Made by a program: the position numbers and the translations under genes. Shown in pieces: positions 7,855 to 20,469 of a DNA stretch of 64,000 nt; position 1 is the first letter of the stretch, and each line of letters opens with the position of its first letter. Below the pieces are notes generated by a model, which was not told the DNA's origin, did not search any database, and saw nothing but the letters and a program-made list of their open reading frames with translations. The DNA lies in contig NZ_JYLO01000004.1 in assembly GCF_001439845.1 (NCBI RefSeq), forward strand, positions 1-64,000. The letters are read 5' to 3'. This DNA is from Pseudomonas lactis. Lineage in GTDB: Bacteria > Pseudomonadota > Gammaproteobacteria > Pseudomonadales > Pseudomonadaceae.

Positions 7855-8652
7855 TCAGATTGCCATGCTGTCGACAACGCCACCGTCGACCCGCAGCGCG
7901 GCACCGGTTGTCGCCGAAGACAGCGGTGAAGCAATGTACGCCACCAGGTTCGCCACTTCATCCACATTGGCCGCACGCTGGATGATCGAGGTGGGCCGCG
8001 CGTGGCGCACAAACACATCCGCTTCTTCTCGGGCACTGCGCCCGGATTCGGCCGTGGCGTCCTTGAGCATGTGTTCCAGGCCATCAGTAAAGGTCGGCCC
8101 AGGCAAGATAGCATTCACCGTCACCCCGGTCCCCGCCAGGCGCTTGGCCAGGCCGTGGGACACCGCCAGGTTGGCGCTTTTGGTCACTCCGTAGTTGATC
8201 ATGTCGGCCGGCGTCGCCACGCCAGACTCCGACGACACGAAGATCACCCGGCCCCAACCCTGCTCGACCATGCCCGGCACATAATGGCGCGCCAGGCGCA
8301 CGCCGGAGATCACATTGACCTCATAGAAGCGCGCCCACTCACTGTCCGGCGCGTCGAAGAAATCCACCGCGTCGAAGATGCCCAGGTTGTTGACCAGAAT
8401 GTCGGCGCGGGGTTCGGCGGCGAAGAGTTTCTGTGCGCCTTCAACGGTCCCGAGGTCGGCCACCACACCACGCAGTTGAGCAGCGGGAACCGCCTGGCGA
8501 ATGCTGGCCAAGGCGTCGTCCACCTTGCCTGCATCACGCCCGATCACCACCACCGTGGCACCCGATTGCGCCAGGGCCTGGCTGATGCCCAGGCCGATAC
8601 CGGCGGTGCTGCCGCTGACAATAGCCACTTTGCCGCTTACATCAATTTTCAT
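7855..8652 (-). CDS. Short-chain dehydrogenase/reductase (SDR)
   Basis: 265 residues from ATG 8652, which has GGAG eight bases upstream; an in-frame TTG two codons earlier is less likely. The classical SDR motifs are present: cofactor site SGSTAGIGLG near residue 14, NNLG near 89, the catalytic Ser in FVSSES near 140, and YGVTK, which supplies Tyr and Lys, near 153-157. The C-terminus PSSATTG-like (SPLSSATTGAALRVDGG) is the normal family end. It sits 11 bases from the aldo-keto reductase stop and 24 bases from the SRPBCC start region, so the three are one operon. It probably reduces or oxidises a small alcohol/ketone with NAD(P). Confidence 0.9.
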   Translation of the reverse strand: MKIDVSGKVAIVSGSTAGIGLGISQALAQSGATVVVIGRDAGKVDDALASIRQAVPAAQLRGVVADLGTVEGAQKLFAAEPRADILVNNLGIFDAVDFFDAPDSEWARFYEVNVISGVRLARHYVPGMVEQGWGRVIFVSSESGVATPADMINYGVTKSANLAVSHGLAKRLAGTGVTVNAILPGPTFTDGLEHMLKDATAESGRSAREEADVFVRHARPTSIIQRAANVDEVANLVAYIASPLSSATTGAALRVDGGVVDSMAI

Positions 8653-8663
8653 GCTCAAGCTCC

Positions 8664-9674
8664 TTAACGTGAGAGAGGCAAAGGCGCACGGTCCGAGATC
8701 AAGCGGGCCTCGCGCAACGCTTGCCAGAAGGCTGCTGGAATCTGTTCAGACAACGCCGCAACGTCTTCGGCAATCCGCCCTGGACGACTGGCACCGGGAA
8801 TCACCGCCGCCACTGCCGGATGCGCCAGTGAAAACTGTAGCGCAGCGGCCTTGATGCTGACGCCAAACGCTTGGGCAATCACCTTGATCTGCTCGACCTT
8901 GGCAATGATCGCTGGGCTGGCTTGCTGGTATTCAAAATGCGCACCGCCAGCGAGGATGCCGGAGCTATACGGGCCACCGACGACGATCTCCACCTGCTGG
9001 GCGTGGGCGGCGTCCATCAGGCGCTGCAAGGCGCGGTCGTGATCCAGCAGCGTGTAGCGCCCCGCCAGCAGAAAACCGTCAGGCTGGGCTTCGATCAGGT
9101 CCAGGGTCAACTCGCAGGGTTCGACACGGTTGACGCCCAGCCCCCACGCCTTGATCACACCTTGCTCGCGCAGGCGGGTGAGTACTTTGAAGGCGCCAGT
9201 GCGGGCCTGGTTGAAGTATTCCAGCCATTGGTCGCCGTAAAAATCCTGGGCGATGTCGTGAACCCACACGATGTCCAGGCGATCGGTTTGCAGGCGTGTC
9301 AGGCTGTCTTCAATGGAGCGCAGGGTGGCGTCGGTGCTGTAGTCATTGAGTATTTTATTGCGGCGGCCGTGTTCGAATACGCCGCTTTTTTCGCCAAGGT
9401 CACGGGCGGTTTCTTCGACTTCATCGAGAATCACCCGGCCGACCTTGGTGCTGAGCACGTAGTCATCGCGGTGATAGTTGGACAGCGCCTGGCCCAAGCG
9501 CATTTCCGACAGGCCCGAGCCGTAGAACGGCGCGGTATCGAAGTAACGCACGCCCTGTCTCCAGGCGGCCTCGACGGTGGCCTGGGCTTCTTCTTCGGGG
9601 ATCGCGCGAAACATATTACCCAAGGGGGCGGTGCCAAAGCCCAGTGCGCCGGGCAGTGTGTCTTTCAAGCTCAT
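8664..9674 (-). CDS. Aldo/keto reductase
   Basis: 336 residues. The aldo-keto reductase signature is clear: FGTAPLGN near 13, YFDTAPFYGSGLSE with catalytic Asp and Tyr near 44-52, the Lys in VLSTKVGR near 76, and the His in IVWVHDI near 135. IPGASRPGRIAEDV near the C-terminus binds NADP. The best-matching subgroup is that of D-threo-aldose/L-fucose 1-dehydrogenase-like enzymes. The start is ATG 9674 with GAGGA upstream. It is the first gene of the operon and lies 112 bases from the divergent LysR gene, which probably controls it. Confidence 0.9.
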   Translation of the reverse strand: MSLKDTLPGALGFGTAPLGNMFRAIPEEEAQATVEAAWRQGVRYFDTAPFYGSGLSEMRLGQALSNYHRDDYVLSTKVGRVILDEVEETARDLGEKSGVFEHGRRNKILNDYSTDATLRSIEDSLTRLQTDRLDIVWVHDIAQDFYGDQWLEYFNQARTGAFKVLTRLREQGVIKAWGLGVNRVEPCELTLDLIEAQPDGFLLAGRYTLLDHDRALQRLMDAAHAQQVEIVVGGPYSSGILAGGAHFEYQQASPAIIAKVEQIKVIAQAFGVSIKAAALQFSLAHPAVAAVIPGASRPGRIAEDVAALSEQIPAAFWQALREARLISDRAPLPLSR

Positions 9675-9786
9675 GGTGGTTCCTCAATCGGTGCGAGGTC
9701 GCTGTGACCGTTGAGCAGATGCTAGATTGCGCTGATCAGACCGTCCAAGACATACTGCGACCTACTTGAGTCCTTGCAGGTCTTAC

Positions 9787-10671
9787 ATGATTGATCTACG
9801 GCAGTTGCGCTACTTCGAAGTGGTGGCTGAAGAAGAACACGTCGGCCGCGCCGCCGAGCGCTTGCACATTTCTCAATCGCCTCTGAGCCGGCAGATCGCC
9901 CAGCTCGAGGAACGCCTGGGCCTGACCCTGTTCGAACGCAGCCAGCAGCGTATCCGCTTGACCCGCGATGGCCAGACCTTCCTGGCCGAAACCAAGGCAT
10001 TGCTGACCCATGCCAACCGCCTGGAGTCTCTGGGCAAGCGCCTGGGCCGTGGGGAAGAAGGCGGTTTGTGCATCGGTTATATCGAGAACGCCATGCACGC
10101 CGGTGTCCTGCCCAACGCCTTGCGCATACTGCGCGACGACCGGCCCGCCGTGCATATCAAGCTGTATAACCTGCCCTCCTTGGAACAATCGGAAGGTTTG
10201 CGCCAACGCAGCCTGGACATCGCCCTGGTGAGCGAACCACCCGCCGCCGATGACCCGGACCTGACCGCCTGGCAAGTCCTCGACGACCCGATGCTGCTGG
10301 CCCTGCCCGAACAGCATCCGCTGGCTCGACAACGCGAACTGTTGCCCGAACACCTGGCCGACCAACAATGGATCGGCGTGCAACGCAAACCTGGCGCCAA
10401 CCCGGCTGACGATTTCGTCGCCGCCTGCATCCGCGCCGGTTTCACCCCGCAGATCCCCATGGAGGCCAGTGAGCCCTTTACCGCATTGGGCCTGGTGGCG
10501 TCAGGGCTGGGGGTGGCGATGGTGCAAAAGGGCCTGAGCCGCAACGCACCGCCCGGCGTGGTGTTGCGCGAGCTGCCGTGGCTGGCCTACACCACACCAC
10601 TGTGGGCGGCCTGGCATCGCGTCAACTTGAGGCCATTAGTGGAAACCTTTCGCAAGGTGCTGACCGACTGA
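9787..10671 (+). CDS. LysR family transcriptional regulator
   Basis: 294 residues from ATG 9787 (MIDLRQLRYFEVVAEEEHVG). The winged helix-turn-helix (1-60, AAERLHISQSPLSRQIAQLE) is classical, followed by the two-lobe LysR substrate-binding domain. It is divergent from the aldo-keto reductase/SDR/SRPBCC operon; the 112-base spacer should contain its operator. The inducer is unknown, probably the substrate of that operon. Confidence 0.92.
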   Translation: MIDLRQLRYFEVVAEEEHVGRAAERLHISQSPLSRQIAQLEERLGLTLFERSQQRIRLTRDGQTFLAETKALLTHANRLESLGKRLGRGEEGGLCIGYIENAMHAGVLPNALRILRDDRPAVHIKLYNLPSLEQSEGLRQRSLDIALVSEPPAADDPDLTAWQVLDDPMLLALPEQHPLARQRELLPEHLADQQWIGVQRKPGANPADDFVAACIRAGFTPQIPMEASEPFTALGLVASGLGVAMVQKGLSRNAPPGVVLRELPWLAYTTPLWAAWHRVNLRPLVETFRKVLTD

Positions 10672-10780
10672 TCGTTCCCACGCTCCGCGTGGGAATGCAT
10701 CCCATGACGCTCCGCGTCACTAAACGGCGGGACGCGGAGCGTCCGCGGCGGCGTTCCCACGCAGAGCGTGGGAACGATCA
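10669..10780. repeat. Palindromic intergenic repeat, likely REPIN of another class
   Basis: The outer 16-base arms 10669-10684 and 10765-10780 are perfect reverse complements. Inside lie further palindromes (GACGCTCCGCGTC near 10706 and GACGCGGAGCGTC near 10731). The element begins inside the stop codon of the LysR gene and ends just before the puuB stop, so it may terminate both convergent transcripts. Confidence 0.8.
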
Positions 10781-10781
10781 A

Positions 10782-14544
<3,763 letters not shown>

Positions 14545-14682
14545 AAGGACCTCGTCTTGGGTGGGATGCGACGCCGGCTTGTACTCCCAGCGCATTGAGG
14601 TCTATCTTGGGCCAGCCTTGAAACGGCATCTATCCACTTTGCACGCGGCACAACGCACCAATAGAGTGCGCACGGATCACCC

Positions 14683-15579
14683 ATGACACAGGCAACCGCT
14701 TTGCGCGTACAGGCCTTCGCCACCGGCGATGTGGCCGCCCAATGCAGTGCGACACCCGGCTGGGTGCAGCAGTACCAGCAGATGTCGCCGGGGCATTTTG
14801 CCGGGCAGGTGCGCTACCTCGACCTGCAAGGCGTGCAGGTTTACGAAGAGTGCATGAACACCCGCGTGGAGCAGCATTTCAACGCCCCCACCGGCGCCCT
14901 GACGTTCTGTTTCGACGCCAGTGACAACGCGCTGTACCTGCTCAATGGCGAAAGCCGCAACACCTGGATCACCCCGATCAACTACCGCGAAGTGGCGGTG
15001 GTATTCGGCCCACAGTTCGTCCAGCGCCAGGGCCTGGATATAGCCAAACTCGAAGGCTTGTTCATGGCGCCGCTGACCTGTCGGCAAAATGCGCTGTTCA
15101 CTCGCTGGCTGAGCGGCACCCTTACGCGCCTGTCGGCACTGACCGACCCCATCAGCCGCGATGCCCTCACCCAGCAACTGCTCGACGACTGCCTGTTTAT
15201 CCTCGATAACGCCTGCGTGTGTCTGGACCGCAGTTCGCTACAAAAGCGCAGCGAAGAACGCCGCTTGATGGCGCGCATCGGCGAATGGGCGGCGGATGCA
15301 CCGGATGAAACCGCCAACCTGTTGGAACTGGCGCAGATTGCGGGTGTGCCGTTGCGCCAATTGCAGCAAGGGTTCAAGACCTACACAGGGATGAGCCCGG
15401 CGCAGTGGTTAAGGTTGCGTCGGTTGAATGGGGCGCGGCGTGAGCTATTGAGTGGCGCGGATACCACGGTGGCCGAGGTGGCGATGAATTGGTCGTTCTG
15501 GCATTTGGGGCGGTTTTCCAACAGTTATCGTGCTTTGTTCCGGGAGCTGCCCAGCGAGACGCTGAAGCGCTTTGGTTGA
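14683..15579 (+). CDS. AraC family transcriptional regulator
   Basis: 298 residues. The C-terminal AraC DNA-binding domain (about 205-298) has both helix-turn-helix halves: LLELAQIAGVPLRQLQQGF and DTTVAEVAMNWSFWHLGRFS. The N-terminal part is of the kind found in EutR/AraC-like regulators, without a cupin motif. It is divergent from puuA, so it probably controls the putrescine operon; this is inferred from position. Confidence 0.88.
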   Translation: MTQATALRVQAFATGDVAAQCSATPGWVQQYQQMSPGHFAGQVRYLDLQGVQVYEECMNTRVEQHFNAPTGALTFCFDASDNALYLLNGESRNTWITPINYREVAVVFGPQFVQRQGLDIAKLEGLFMAPLTCRQNALFTRWLSGTLTRLSALTDPISRDALTQQLLDDCLFILDNACVCLDRSSLQKRSEERRLMARIGEWAADAPDETANLLELAQIAGVPLRQLQQGFKTYTGMSPAQWLRLRRLNGARRELLSGADTTVAEVAMNWSFWHLGRFSNSYRALFRELPSETLKRFG

Positions 15580-15591
15580 AGTCCAATCCCC

Positions 15592-15680
15592 TGTGGGAGC
15601 TGGCTTGCCTGCGATAGCGGTGGTTCAGGCAATAATTCAGCGACTGACACGCCGCTATCGCAGGCAAGCCAGCTCCCACA
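15592..15680. repeat. REPIN
   Basis: Two 29-base arms (15592-15620 and 15652-15680) are perfect reverse complements, with the GGGAGCTGGCTTGCCTGCGA core, separated by 31 bases. It follows the AraC stop and precedes the TonB receptor. Confidence 0.92.
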
Positions 15681-15781
15681 TTCGATTAGCGGTGTGGCAG
15701 AGCCCTGCTGCATAACTTGTAAAATCCCGCCGTTATGCCTAGCTTATGCGCCCCCCGCCCAACGCTTTAAGGCCTTTACCC

Positions 15782-17944
15782 ATGGTTTTGCGTTTTCGCC
15801 CCGTCGTCACTTCACGTTTCGCCCTCGGCCTGTTGCTCAGTGGCGGCATCGGCAGCAGCCTGGCCGCCGAGATCGAGCTGCCGACGGTAAAGGTCCAAGG
15901 CCAGGATGAGTCGGGCTACCGCAATGAAACCGCGTCGGTGGGTGGTTTTGATGAAGCGCCGCTGCTGGACACCCCCGCTTCGATCACGGTGATCAACGCC
16001 GCGCTGATCAAGGACCAGCAGGCACGCCTGCTCAGTGAAGTGCTGCGCAATGATGCCTCGGTGGGCGACAGTTACGCGCCCATTGGCTATTACGAGAATT
16101 TCGTGGTGCGTGGCTTTTCGTTGAACGCGGCCAGCAGTTACAAGATCAATGGGCGCACCATCACCGGCGAGCAGAATGTCGCCCTGGAAAACAAGCAGCA
16201 AGTGGAAGTGCTCAAGGGCCTGGCGGGTTTGCAGAGCGGCATTTCTGAGCCCAGCGGAGTGATCAACTACGTGACCAAGCGCCCCCAGGATGTGCGCTCG
16301 GTGACGGTGTCCACCGATGATCGTGGCAGTGGCTACATCGCCACCGATGTTGGCGGCTGGTTTGGCAGCGAGCAGCAGTTCGGCCTGCGCGCCAATGTCG
16401 CCCATGAAGACCTCAATTCCTATGTGGAACACGCCAACGGCCAGCGCGATTTCGTGTCCCTGGCCTTTGACTGGAACATCAGCCCCGACGCCGTGTTGCA
16501 ACTGGATGCCGAATACCAGAACAAACAACAGCGCTCGGTGCCAGGTTATCAACTGCTGGGCGGCACCGAAGTGCCCCACGGCGCTTCACCGAAGAAGCTG
16601 TTGGGGCACCAGACGGGCGGCAAGCAGGTCGGGATTGATTCGCTGAACCTCAACGGCAAGTTCGAGTACCGTTTCAGCGATCAGTGGAAAGGCAGTGTCA
16701 GCGCGGCGCGTAGCAAGGTGGTGATTGATGACTACAGTTCGTTTGCCTGGGGTTGCTATGGTTCAGACAGTTGCAGTTCTACAAGCGTGCCGAACTACTT
16801 CAGCCCCGAAGGCAATTACGACGTCTACGACTACCGCAGCCCGGACGATACCCGCCGCGACGATGAAATCCAGGCGGCCATGACAGGCCTGTTCGACACC
16901 GCCGGCATTGGCCATGAACTGACGTTTGGCACCAGCGCGTTTCGCCGGGTGATCGACAAACGCAAGTCGGTCAACGAATTCATCGGCACCGCCAATATCG
17001 ACCAAGAAGTGCCGAGCTTTCCCCCGACCGACAAGCCGCTGAACGACAGTCACCGCAACCTCGACAGCCGCCAGTACGGCCTGTTCGTCACCAACCGCAT
17101 CCGCTTCAACGAGCAATGGCAAACCATCCTCGGCGGCCGTGAAGTGCGCCTGGACGAAAAAGCCTTCGACAGCGTCACCGGCAACCAGACACGCCACACC
17201 CAACAGTACGTGTTCCTGCCCCAGGCCTCGTTGATCTACAAGCCGGTGGACAACGTTTCGCTGTACACCAGCTACAGCAAGGGCCTGTCCCTGGGCGGCA
17301 CCGCGCCGTGGTTCGCAAACAATGCCGATGAAACACTCGCTCCCACCGTCTCGCGCCAGCTCGAAGCCGGGGTGAAATACGACTGGCGCCGTATCAGCTT
17401 CGCCGCCGCCGTGTTCCAGACGCGCCAGGCTTACCAGTACGCCAAGCCCGAAGGTGGCACGTTCAACTACGTGCAACAGGGCCAGCAGAAAAACACCGGG
17501 ATTGAATTGTCTGCCAACGGCTGGGCCACCGACCGTCTGCAGATCGCCACCAGCGTGGCCGCGATCCGAGCGCGGGTGAGCGGCAGCGGCACGCCGGAGT
17601 ACGAAGGCCATCAGGCGATCAACGTGCCAAAGCTGCGCGCCAGTGTGTACGCCGACTACGCCCTGCCCTGGGTCAATGGCCTGGCGGTATTGGGCGGCGT
17701 GCAATACAGCGCCAAGAAGTCCGCCAATCGCACCGGCAACGTGGAAGTGGGCGACTACGCGGTGGTCAACGTCGGTAGCCGCTACACCACCAAGGTCGAT
17801 GGCTACGAGACCGTGTTTCGCCTGAGCGTCGATAACCTGTTCGACAAGCGCTACTGGCGCGACGCGGGCGAGTACATGGGCGATGACTACCTGTTCCAGG
17901 GCGCGCCGTTGACGGCGCGTTTGAGTGCGTCGGTCAACTTCTGA
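15782..17944 (+). CDS. TonB-dependent siderophore receptor
   Basis: 720 residues from ATG 15782, which has AAGG nine bases upstream; an ATG at 15746 lacks a ribosome site. A signal peptide ends at LAA near residue 27, followed by the TonB box ELPTVKVQG. The plug domain (DTPASITVINAALIKDQQ through GVINYVTKRP) spans about 60-175. The beta-barrel ends in the expected aromatic residue (RLSASVNF). No N-terminal signalling (STN) domain is present, so there is no cognate sigma/anti-sigma signalling. The receptor is predicted to import a ferric siderophore; the ligand is unknown. The final 11 bases overlap the convergent MFS gene, which could export the same or another metabolite. Confidence 0.92.
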   Translation: MVLRFRPVVTSRFALGLLLSGGIGSSLAAEIELPTVKVQGQDESGYRNETASVGGFDEAPLLDTPASITVINAALIKDQQARLLSEVLRNDASVGDSYAPIGYYENFVVRGFSLNAASSYKINGRTITGEQNVALENKQQVEVLKGLAGLQSGISEPSGVINYVTKRPQDVRSVTVSTDDRGSGYIATDVGGWFGSEQQFGLRANVAHEDLNSYVEHANGQRDFVSLAFDWNISPDAVLQLDAEYQNKQQRSVPGYQLLGGTEVPHGASPKKLLGHQTGGKQVGIDSLNLNGKFEYRFSDQWKGSVSAARSKVVIDDYSSFAWGCYGSDSCSSTSVPNYFSPEGNYDVYDYRSPDDTRRDDEIQAAMTGLFDTAGIGHELTFGTSAFRRVIDKRKSVNEFIGTANIDQEVPSFPPTDKPLNDSHRNLDSRQYGLFVTNRIRFNEQWQTILGGREVRLDEKAFDSVTGNQTRHTQQYVFLPQASLIYKPVDNVSLYTSYSKGLSLGGTAPWFANNADETLAPTVSRQLEAGVKYDWRRISFAAAVFQTRQAYQYAKPEGGTFNYVQQGQQKNTGIELSANGWATDRLQIATSVAAIRARVSGSGTPEYEGHQAINVPKLRASVYADYALPWVNGLAVLGGVQYSAKKSANRTGNVEVGDYAVVNVGSRYTTKVDGYETVFRLSVDNLFDKRYWRDAGEYMGDDYLFQGAPLTARLSASVNF

Positions 17945-19064
17945 GTAGCCGCGACGTAGCCAGCCACAACGCTGCCAAACCGCACACCAACAGGCTCCAG
18001 CCTAAATCCTGGGACCAGGTCACCAAGGCCAGCCCGCCGCCAATCACCAGGTAGTACAGCAAGCCAAACAGGGCGGCGGCGGTGCCAAGGCGGTCACGGT
18101 AATCGACCAGGGCCGCCCCCAGCACGTTGGGAATCGCCATGCCGAAGGCCAGCACCACCAACAGCATCGGCCACACCAACAGCCAGCTGTGCTGCAGGGC
18201 CAACACCAACAGGCTCCCCACCACGGCCACCGCTGCGGCGACAACCACCAACCGCTCACCGCTCAACCCACGCTTGAGCAAGGCTTTGTTCAGCCACGCC
18301 CCCAACCCGGAACCCAGCGCCAGCAACACACCGCTGTAACCGAACTCGGCGGTGGAACGCCCCTGCTGCGCGAAGACAAACGGCCCCACGCTGTAATAGC
18401 TGAACAGCGCGATATTGAACGCCGCGACCAACCCGACCGAGCGCCATACTCCGGCATCCTTGAGCATCAGGCCGAGCGTCTGGCCAAGGGCGGCGGTGGG
18501 CAAGGAGGCCGGACGGGTTTCCGGTAAGGCCCACCAACACCAGCCCCATAACACCGCCGCGAGCAGCAGCAACGTGCAGAGCACGCCGCGGTAACCGAAA
18601 AATTCCACCAGGCTCGCGCCGCTGAACAGGCCGATAGCAGGACTGGCAGCCAGCGCAATACCCATCACGGAAAACACCTGGGCCAGGTCGGCACCGTGGA
18701 AACGGTCACGCAACACCGTCTGCGTGACCACCGACCCCACCGCCGCGCCAAAAGCAGCACAGGCCTGGGCCAGCAGCAAGGCGTCGAATGTCGTCACCGT
18801 CAAGGCCAGCGCCGAAGCGCCCACATAGATTGCCAGCCCCATCAGCATCACCGGCCGCCGCCCCAGACGATCACTCAGCCGGCCCCACACCACCACGCCC
18901 AGGGCGAAGGCGAGGAAATACACCGACAAGGTCTGCCCTGCCCGTTCCGGCGCGACGTCAAAGGCGCGGCTGATATCGCCCAGGGCCGGGCTGTACAGGG
19001 TTTGGGCCAACTGCGGGAACATCAGCAGGGCCATGGTCAGCGGCAGCAAATTTTTATATGTCAT
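17934..19064 (-). CDS. MFS transporter (Bcr/CflA-like drug exporter)
   Basis: 376 residues starting at ATG 19064 (MTYKNLLPLTMALLMFPQLA). Twelve membrane segments are apparent. Motif A is visible as WGRLSDRLGRRPVML near residues 60-74, and the N-terminal LYSPALGDISRAF is typical of the 12-segment Bcr/CflA drug/peptide exporters. It faces an AraC-family gene 98 bases away, the usual arrangement of a pump and its regulator. Its 3' end overlaps the TonB receptor gene by 11 bases, tail to tail. Confidence 0.88.
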   Translation of the reverse strand: MTYKNLLPLTMALLMFPQLAQTLYSPALGDISRAFDVAPERAGQTLSVYFLAFALGVVVWGRLSDRLGRRPVMLMGLAIYVGASALALTVTTFDALLLAQACAAFGAAVGSVVTQTVLRDRFHGADLAQVFSVMGIALAASPAIGLFSGASLVEFFGYRGVLCTLLLLAAVLWGWCWWALPETRPASLPTAALGQTLGLMLKDAGVWRSVGLVAAFNIALFSYYSVGPFVFAQQGRSTAEFGYSGVLLALGSGLGAWLNKALLKRGLSGERLVVVAAAVAVVGSLLVLALQHSWLLVWPMLLVVLAFGMAIPNVLGAALVDYRDRLGTAAALFGLLYYLVIGGGLALVTWSQDLGWSLLVCGLAALWLATSRLLRS

Positions 19065-19162
19065 CACACGATCCATCCATAAACACAACGGACGGATTCT
19101 AGGGCGCGCCAGCTGGGCTATTATCCGGACTTCGACACTTTATCCATCAAATCGGACAACCC

Positions 19163-19933
19163 ATGGCCTGGCTTGCCGCTACCGCGTCTTTCAACCCCGA
19201 TGCCTTCGCAGCGCCCGTGATCGGCATCGCGGCGGTGCTGGGCAATCACGATTCGGGCCTGCATGTGCACCAGCGCGGGCAACTGCTGTTCACCCAGCAA
19301 GGGTGCACGCGCATCACCCTGGACAATCAACTGTGCCTGTTGCCACCCACCCGCGCAGCCTGGATCCCCGGCGGCCTGCCCCATCGTGCGGTGATGCAGC
19401 AGGCGGTGGATTATCGGTCGGTGTATGTGAGTGCGGCCCTGGCCGAGCAGTTGCCGGCCCAGGTGCGGGTGATCCAAGTGAGTGCCTTGCTCAGGGCAGT
19501 GCTGGAACCCATGGCCCTGGCGCCGTTCGAGACTGATTGGCAGGCGGGTCGCTATGCCCATTTGCTCGGACTGTGCCTGGATGAAATCCGCCACGCGGCG
19601 GCGCAACCCTTGCTGTTGCCGTTGCCACGGGACAAGCGCCTGGCGCCGCTGCTGGCCCAGCTTGACCGCTTGCCCCCCACGCTGCAGGACCTGGAACAGC
19701 ACATTGGCGCCAGCACCAAGACCATCGGCCGGATTTTCCTCAAGGAAACCGGCCTGGGGTATCAGCAATGGCGCCAACAGTGGCGTCTGATGCGCATGAT
19801 CGAACTGCTTGCCATCGGGCGCAGCCTGGGCTACTGCGCCTTTGAACTGGGCTTTGCCAGCGACAGTGCACTGATCGCCTTTTTCAAAGGCATGACCGGC
19901 ACCACGCCGCGAAACTATTTCAAAGCCAACTGA
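19163..19933 (+). CDS. AraC family regulator with cupin N-terminal domain
   Basis: 256 residues. The N-terminal half is a cupin (HDSGLHVHQRGQLLF with His ligands near 29-36, and ITLDNQLCLLPPTRAAWIPGG). The C-terminal half is an AraC DNA-binding domain (TLQDLEQHIGASTKTIGRIF and YCAFELGFASDSALIAFFK). This layout is that of regulators placed divergent to MFS pumps (NimR-like). It most likely controls the adjacent exporter in response to a small molecule. Confidence 0.88.
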   Translation: MAWLAATASFNPDAFAAPVIGIAAVLGNHDSGLHVHQRGQLLFTQQGCTRITLDNQLCLLPPTRAAWIPGGLPHRAVMQQAVDYRSVYVSAALAEQLPAQVRVIQVSALLRAVLEPMALAPFETDWQAGRYAHLLGLCLDEIRHAAAQPLLLPLPRDKRLAPLLAQLDRLPPTLQDLEQHIGASTKTIGRIFLKETGLGYQQWRQQWRLMRMIELLAIGRSLGYCAFELGFASDSALIAFFKGMTGTTPRNYFKAN

Positions 19934-19938
19934 CGGGC

Positions 19939-20376
19939 TTACTTGGGCATCTTGCGAAAGCCCACCGCCAGGCGGTTCCAGCTGTTGATGGTGGCGATGG
20001 CGACGCTCAGGTCCACTTGTTCCTGGGGGCTGAATTGGGCGGCCAGTGCGTCGAAGTCTTCATCCGGGGCGTGGGTCTGGCTGAGCAGGGTCAGGCTTTC
20101 GGCCCAGGCCAGGGCAGCGCGCTCGCGCGGGGTGAAGAACGGGGTTTCACGCCAGGCCGACACGGTGTACAGGCGGCGCTCGGTTTCGCCGCCTTTGCGG
20201 GCATCGGCGGTGTGCATGTCCAGGCAGAACGCGCAGCCATTGATCTGCGAGACGCGCAGGCGCACCAGTTCCAGCAGTGGCAGTTCGATGGAGAGTTTGC
20301 CGACTGCCGCTTCCAGGGCGAGCATGGCTTTCATGGCGTCTGGGGAAGCGGTGTAGAAATCGGTACGGGTTTGCAT
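19939..20376 (-). CDS. Carboxymuconolactone decarboxylase family protein (AhpD-like)
   Basis: 145 residues. The AhpD-like core is seen in VSQINGCAFCLDMHTADARK (residues 43-62), with the redox C-x-x-C pair and downstream His, followed by AALAWAESLTLLS. Such proteins are alkylhydroperoxidase-like antioxidants. GGAG lies seven bases before ATG 20376. The gene's tail is six bases from the AraC stop, convergent. Confidence 0.9.
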   Translation of the reverse strand: MQTRTDFYTASPDAMKAMLALEAAVGKLSIELPLLELVRLRVSQINGCAFCLDMHTADARKGGETERRLYTVSAWRETPFFTPRERAALAWAESLTLLSQTHAPDEDFDALAAQFSPQEQVDLSVAIATINSWNRLAVGFRKMPK

Positions 20377-20469
20377 GGTGAAACTCCAGAACGTTGGGAT
20401 AGGTGCGCAGAGTAGTCAGCGCAGCGTTCTGGAGAAATAGCCAATCCGGGCGAAGAACAGGTGACCAAT